A stretch of 64,000 nt of DNA from Nansenia antarctica (taxonomy: Eukaryota > Chordata > Actinopteri > Argentiniformes > Microstomatidae): assembly GCA_963989245.1 (NCBI GenBank), contig OZ022348.1, positions 35,558,931 through 35,622,930 of the forward strand, in the 5' to 3' direction. The notes beneath the pieces were generated by a model that saw only the letters and a list, made by a program, of their open reading frames with translations, was not told where the DNA came from and did no database searches. This document shows, piece by piece, positions 61,800-64,000 of the stretch (positions are counted from its first letter, which is position 1; every line of letters starts with the position of its first letter). The translations under genes were made by a program, and so were the position numbers.

Positions 61800-64000
61800 A
61801 ACGAATGCAAAAAACAGTCCACTCTCAGAACAGGCCGCTTGGACACTTTCAGAACAGCTCTGTTAATGACTGAAAACAGCTCTCGAAGAGATTGTCAAAA
61901 GAGACTCTGAAAACGAAACGTTGATCACTTTTGAGCAAAAGGCTGCACACACGCAATTCAAGTTGCTCTGATTGTCATTTAGAGTTACATTATAGGAGCA
62001 TTCAACAACAAGTCAAAATGTGCTCGAGAAAGGCAGAAAACAACACTTTGATAGTTTGATATAACTTGAGAACGAATGCAAAAAACAGTCCACTCTAAGA
62101 ACAGGCCGCTTGGACACTTTCAGAACAGCTCTGTTAATGACTGAAAACAGCTCTCGAAGAGATTGTCAAAAGAGACTCCGAAAACGAAACGTTGATCACT
62201 TTTGAGCAAAAGGCTGCACACACGCAATTCAAGTTGCTCTGATTGTCATTTAGAGTTACATTATAGGAGCATTCAGCAACAAGTCAAAATGTGCTCCAGA
62301 AAAGCAGAAAACAACACTGATAGAACTTGAGAACGAATGCAAAAAACAGTCCACTCTCAGAACAGGCCGCTTGGACACTTTCAGAACAGCTCTGTTAATG
62401 ACTGAAAACAGCTCTCGAAGAGATTGTCAAAAGAGACTCTGAAAACGAAACGTTGATCACTTTTGAGCAAAAGGCTGCACACACGCAATTCAAGTTGCTC
62501 TGATTGTCATTTAGAGTTACATTATAGGAGCATTCAACAACAAGTCAAAATGTGCTCGAGAAAGGCAGAAAACAACACTTTGATATAACTTGAGAACGAA
62601 TGCAAAAAACAGTCCACTCTCAGAACAGGCTGCTTGGACACTTTCAGAACAGCTCTGTTAATGAATGAAATCAGCTCTTTAAGAGATTGTCAAAAGAGAC
62701 TCTGAAAACGAAACATTGATAACTTTTGAGCAAAAGGCTGCACACACGTAATTCAACATACTCTGATTGTCATTTAGAGTTACATTATAGGAACATTCAA
62801 CAACAAGTCAAAATGTGCTCCAGAATGGCAGAAAACAACACTTTGATAGTTTGATATAACTTGAGAACGAATGCAAAAAACAGTCCACTCTAAGAACAGG
62901 CCGCTTGGACACTTTCAGAACAGCTCTGTTAATGACTGAAAAAAGCTCTCGAAGAGATTGTCAAAAGAGACTCCGAAAACGAAACGTTGATCACTTTTGA
63001 GCAAAAGGCTGCACACACGCAATTCAAGTTGCTCTGATTGTCATTTAGAGTTACATTATAGGAGCATTCAACAACAAGTCAAAATGTGCTCCAGAAAGGC
63101 AGAAAACAACACTTTGATAGTTTGATATAACTTGAGAACGAATGCAAAAAACAGTCCACTCTAAGAACAGGCCGCTTGGACACTTTCAGAACAGCTCTGT
63201 TAATGACTGAAAACAGCTCTCGAAGAGATTGTCAAAAGAGACTCCGAAAACGAAACGTTGATCACTTTTGAGCAAAAGGCTGCACACACGCAATTCAAGT
63301 TGCTCTGATTGTCATTTAGAGTTACATTATAGGAGCATTCAGCAACAAGTCAAAATGTGCTCCAGAAAAGCAGAAAACAACACTGATAGAACTTGAGAAC
63401 GAATGCAAAAAACAGTCCACTCTCAGAACAGGCCGCTTGGACACTTTCAGAACAGCTCTGTTAATGACTGAAAACAGCTCTCGAAGAGATTGTCAAAAGA
63501 GACTCTGAAAACGAAACGTTGATCACTTTTGAGCAAAAGGCTGCACACACGCAATTCAAGTTGCTCTGATTGTCATTTAGAGTTACATTATAGGAGCATT
63601 CAACAACAAGTCAAAATGTGCTCGAGAAAGGCAGAAAACAACACTTTGATATAACTTGAGAACGAATGCAAAAAACAGTCCACTCTCAGAACAGGCTGCT
63701 TGGACACTTTCAGAACAGCTCTGTTAATGAATGAAATCAGCTCTTTAAGAGATTGTCAAAAGAGACTCTGAAAACGAAACATTGATAACTTTTGAGCAAA
63801 AGGCTGCACACACGTAATTCAACATACTCTGATTGTCATTTAGAGTTACATTATAGGAGCATTCAACAACAAGTCAAAATGTGCTCCAGAATGGCAGAAA
63901 ACAACACTTTGATAGTTTGATATAACTTGAGAACGAATGCAAAAAACAGTCCACTCTAAGAACAGGCCGCTTGGACACTTTCAGAACAGCTCTGTTAATG
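61800..64000. repeat. Four-monomer 1,066-bp block, tandem to the window edge
   Basis: AATGAATGAAATC (at 62661 and 63727) and CCAGAATGGCAG (CAGAATGGCA at 62821 and 63887) recur at 1,066 bp, which equals one type 1, two type 2 and one type 3 monomer (263+271+271+261). The second copy is cut by the end of the window. Confidence 0.8.

Larger units (their letters stand above)
16989..64000. repeat. Satellite array, right segment (47 kb)
   Basis: About 177 head-to-tail monomers continue to the window edge with no interruption, gene or second repeat family. Three types are distinguished. Type 1 (263 bp): ACTTTGATATAAC junction, GGCTGCTTGG, GAAATCAGCTCTTTAAG, CATTGATAAC, CGTAATTCAACATAC. Type 2 (271 bp): an extra 8 bp from a tandem TTTGATAG/TTTGATAT, CTCTAAGAACAGG and GACTCCG. 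Type 3 (261 bp): GCATTCAGCAAC, AAAAGCAG, ACTGATAGAACTTG and GACTCTG with a type-2-like tail. A 2-bp deletion variant (CATTTAGTTAC) and other private changes mark sub-families. Short ORFs here are chance products of indels in monomers. Confidence 0.97.

Overview
The window looks like eukaryotic heterochromatin, most likely from a ray-finned (teleost) fish. That host call is inference: the retrotransposon proteins resemble the Tf1/sushi-type chromoviruses common in fish, and hAT elements sit beside them. No host protein-coding gene, rRNA, tRNA or CRISPR array is visible. About 57 kb of the 64 kb is one tandem satellite, always in the same orientation, with a monomer of 261-271 bp (roughly 215 copies).

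Layout: satellite 1-748; a 1,267-bp non-autonomous hAT transposon 749-2015 (8-bp target duplication GTTACATT) that itself carries an 89-bp hAT-like MITE at 1585-1673 (8-bp duplication AGCGGAGA); satellite 2016-11552; a complete 5,436-bp Ty3/gypsy LTR retrotransposon 11553-16988 on the minus strand (5-bp duplication GTCAT); satellite 16989-64000.

The satellite has three diagnostic monomer types: type 1 (263 bp), type 2 (271 bp) and type 3 (261 bp). From about 18.9 to 23.7 kb they form a regular 795-bp trimer higher-order repeat. Elsewhere there are hybrid monomers and larger amplified blocks at offsets of 524, 532, 1066, 1327, 1588, 2121, 2365, 2375, 3166, 5552, 5580 and 7140 bp. These are layers of unequal exchange or segmental amplification.

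The retrotransposon appears complete and young. Its two 514-bp LTRs differ at one base. Gag (359 aa, CCHC knuckle) and a 1,131-codon Pol (protease, reverse transcriptase, RNase H, integrase, chromodomain) are both uninterrupted. Pol lies in the -1 frame relative to Gag, with a 55-nt overlap. No tRNA-type primer-binding site is visible. Instead the 11 bases directly after the 5' LTR are perfectly complementary to an 11-base stretch inside the LTR that coincides with an initiator-like motif, which points to Tf1-style self-primed reverse transcription. The chromodomain and the location inside satellite DNA together suggest, but do not prove, integration directed to heterochromatin.
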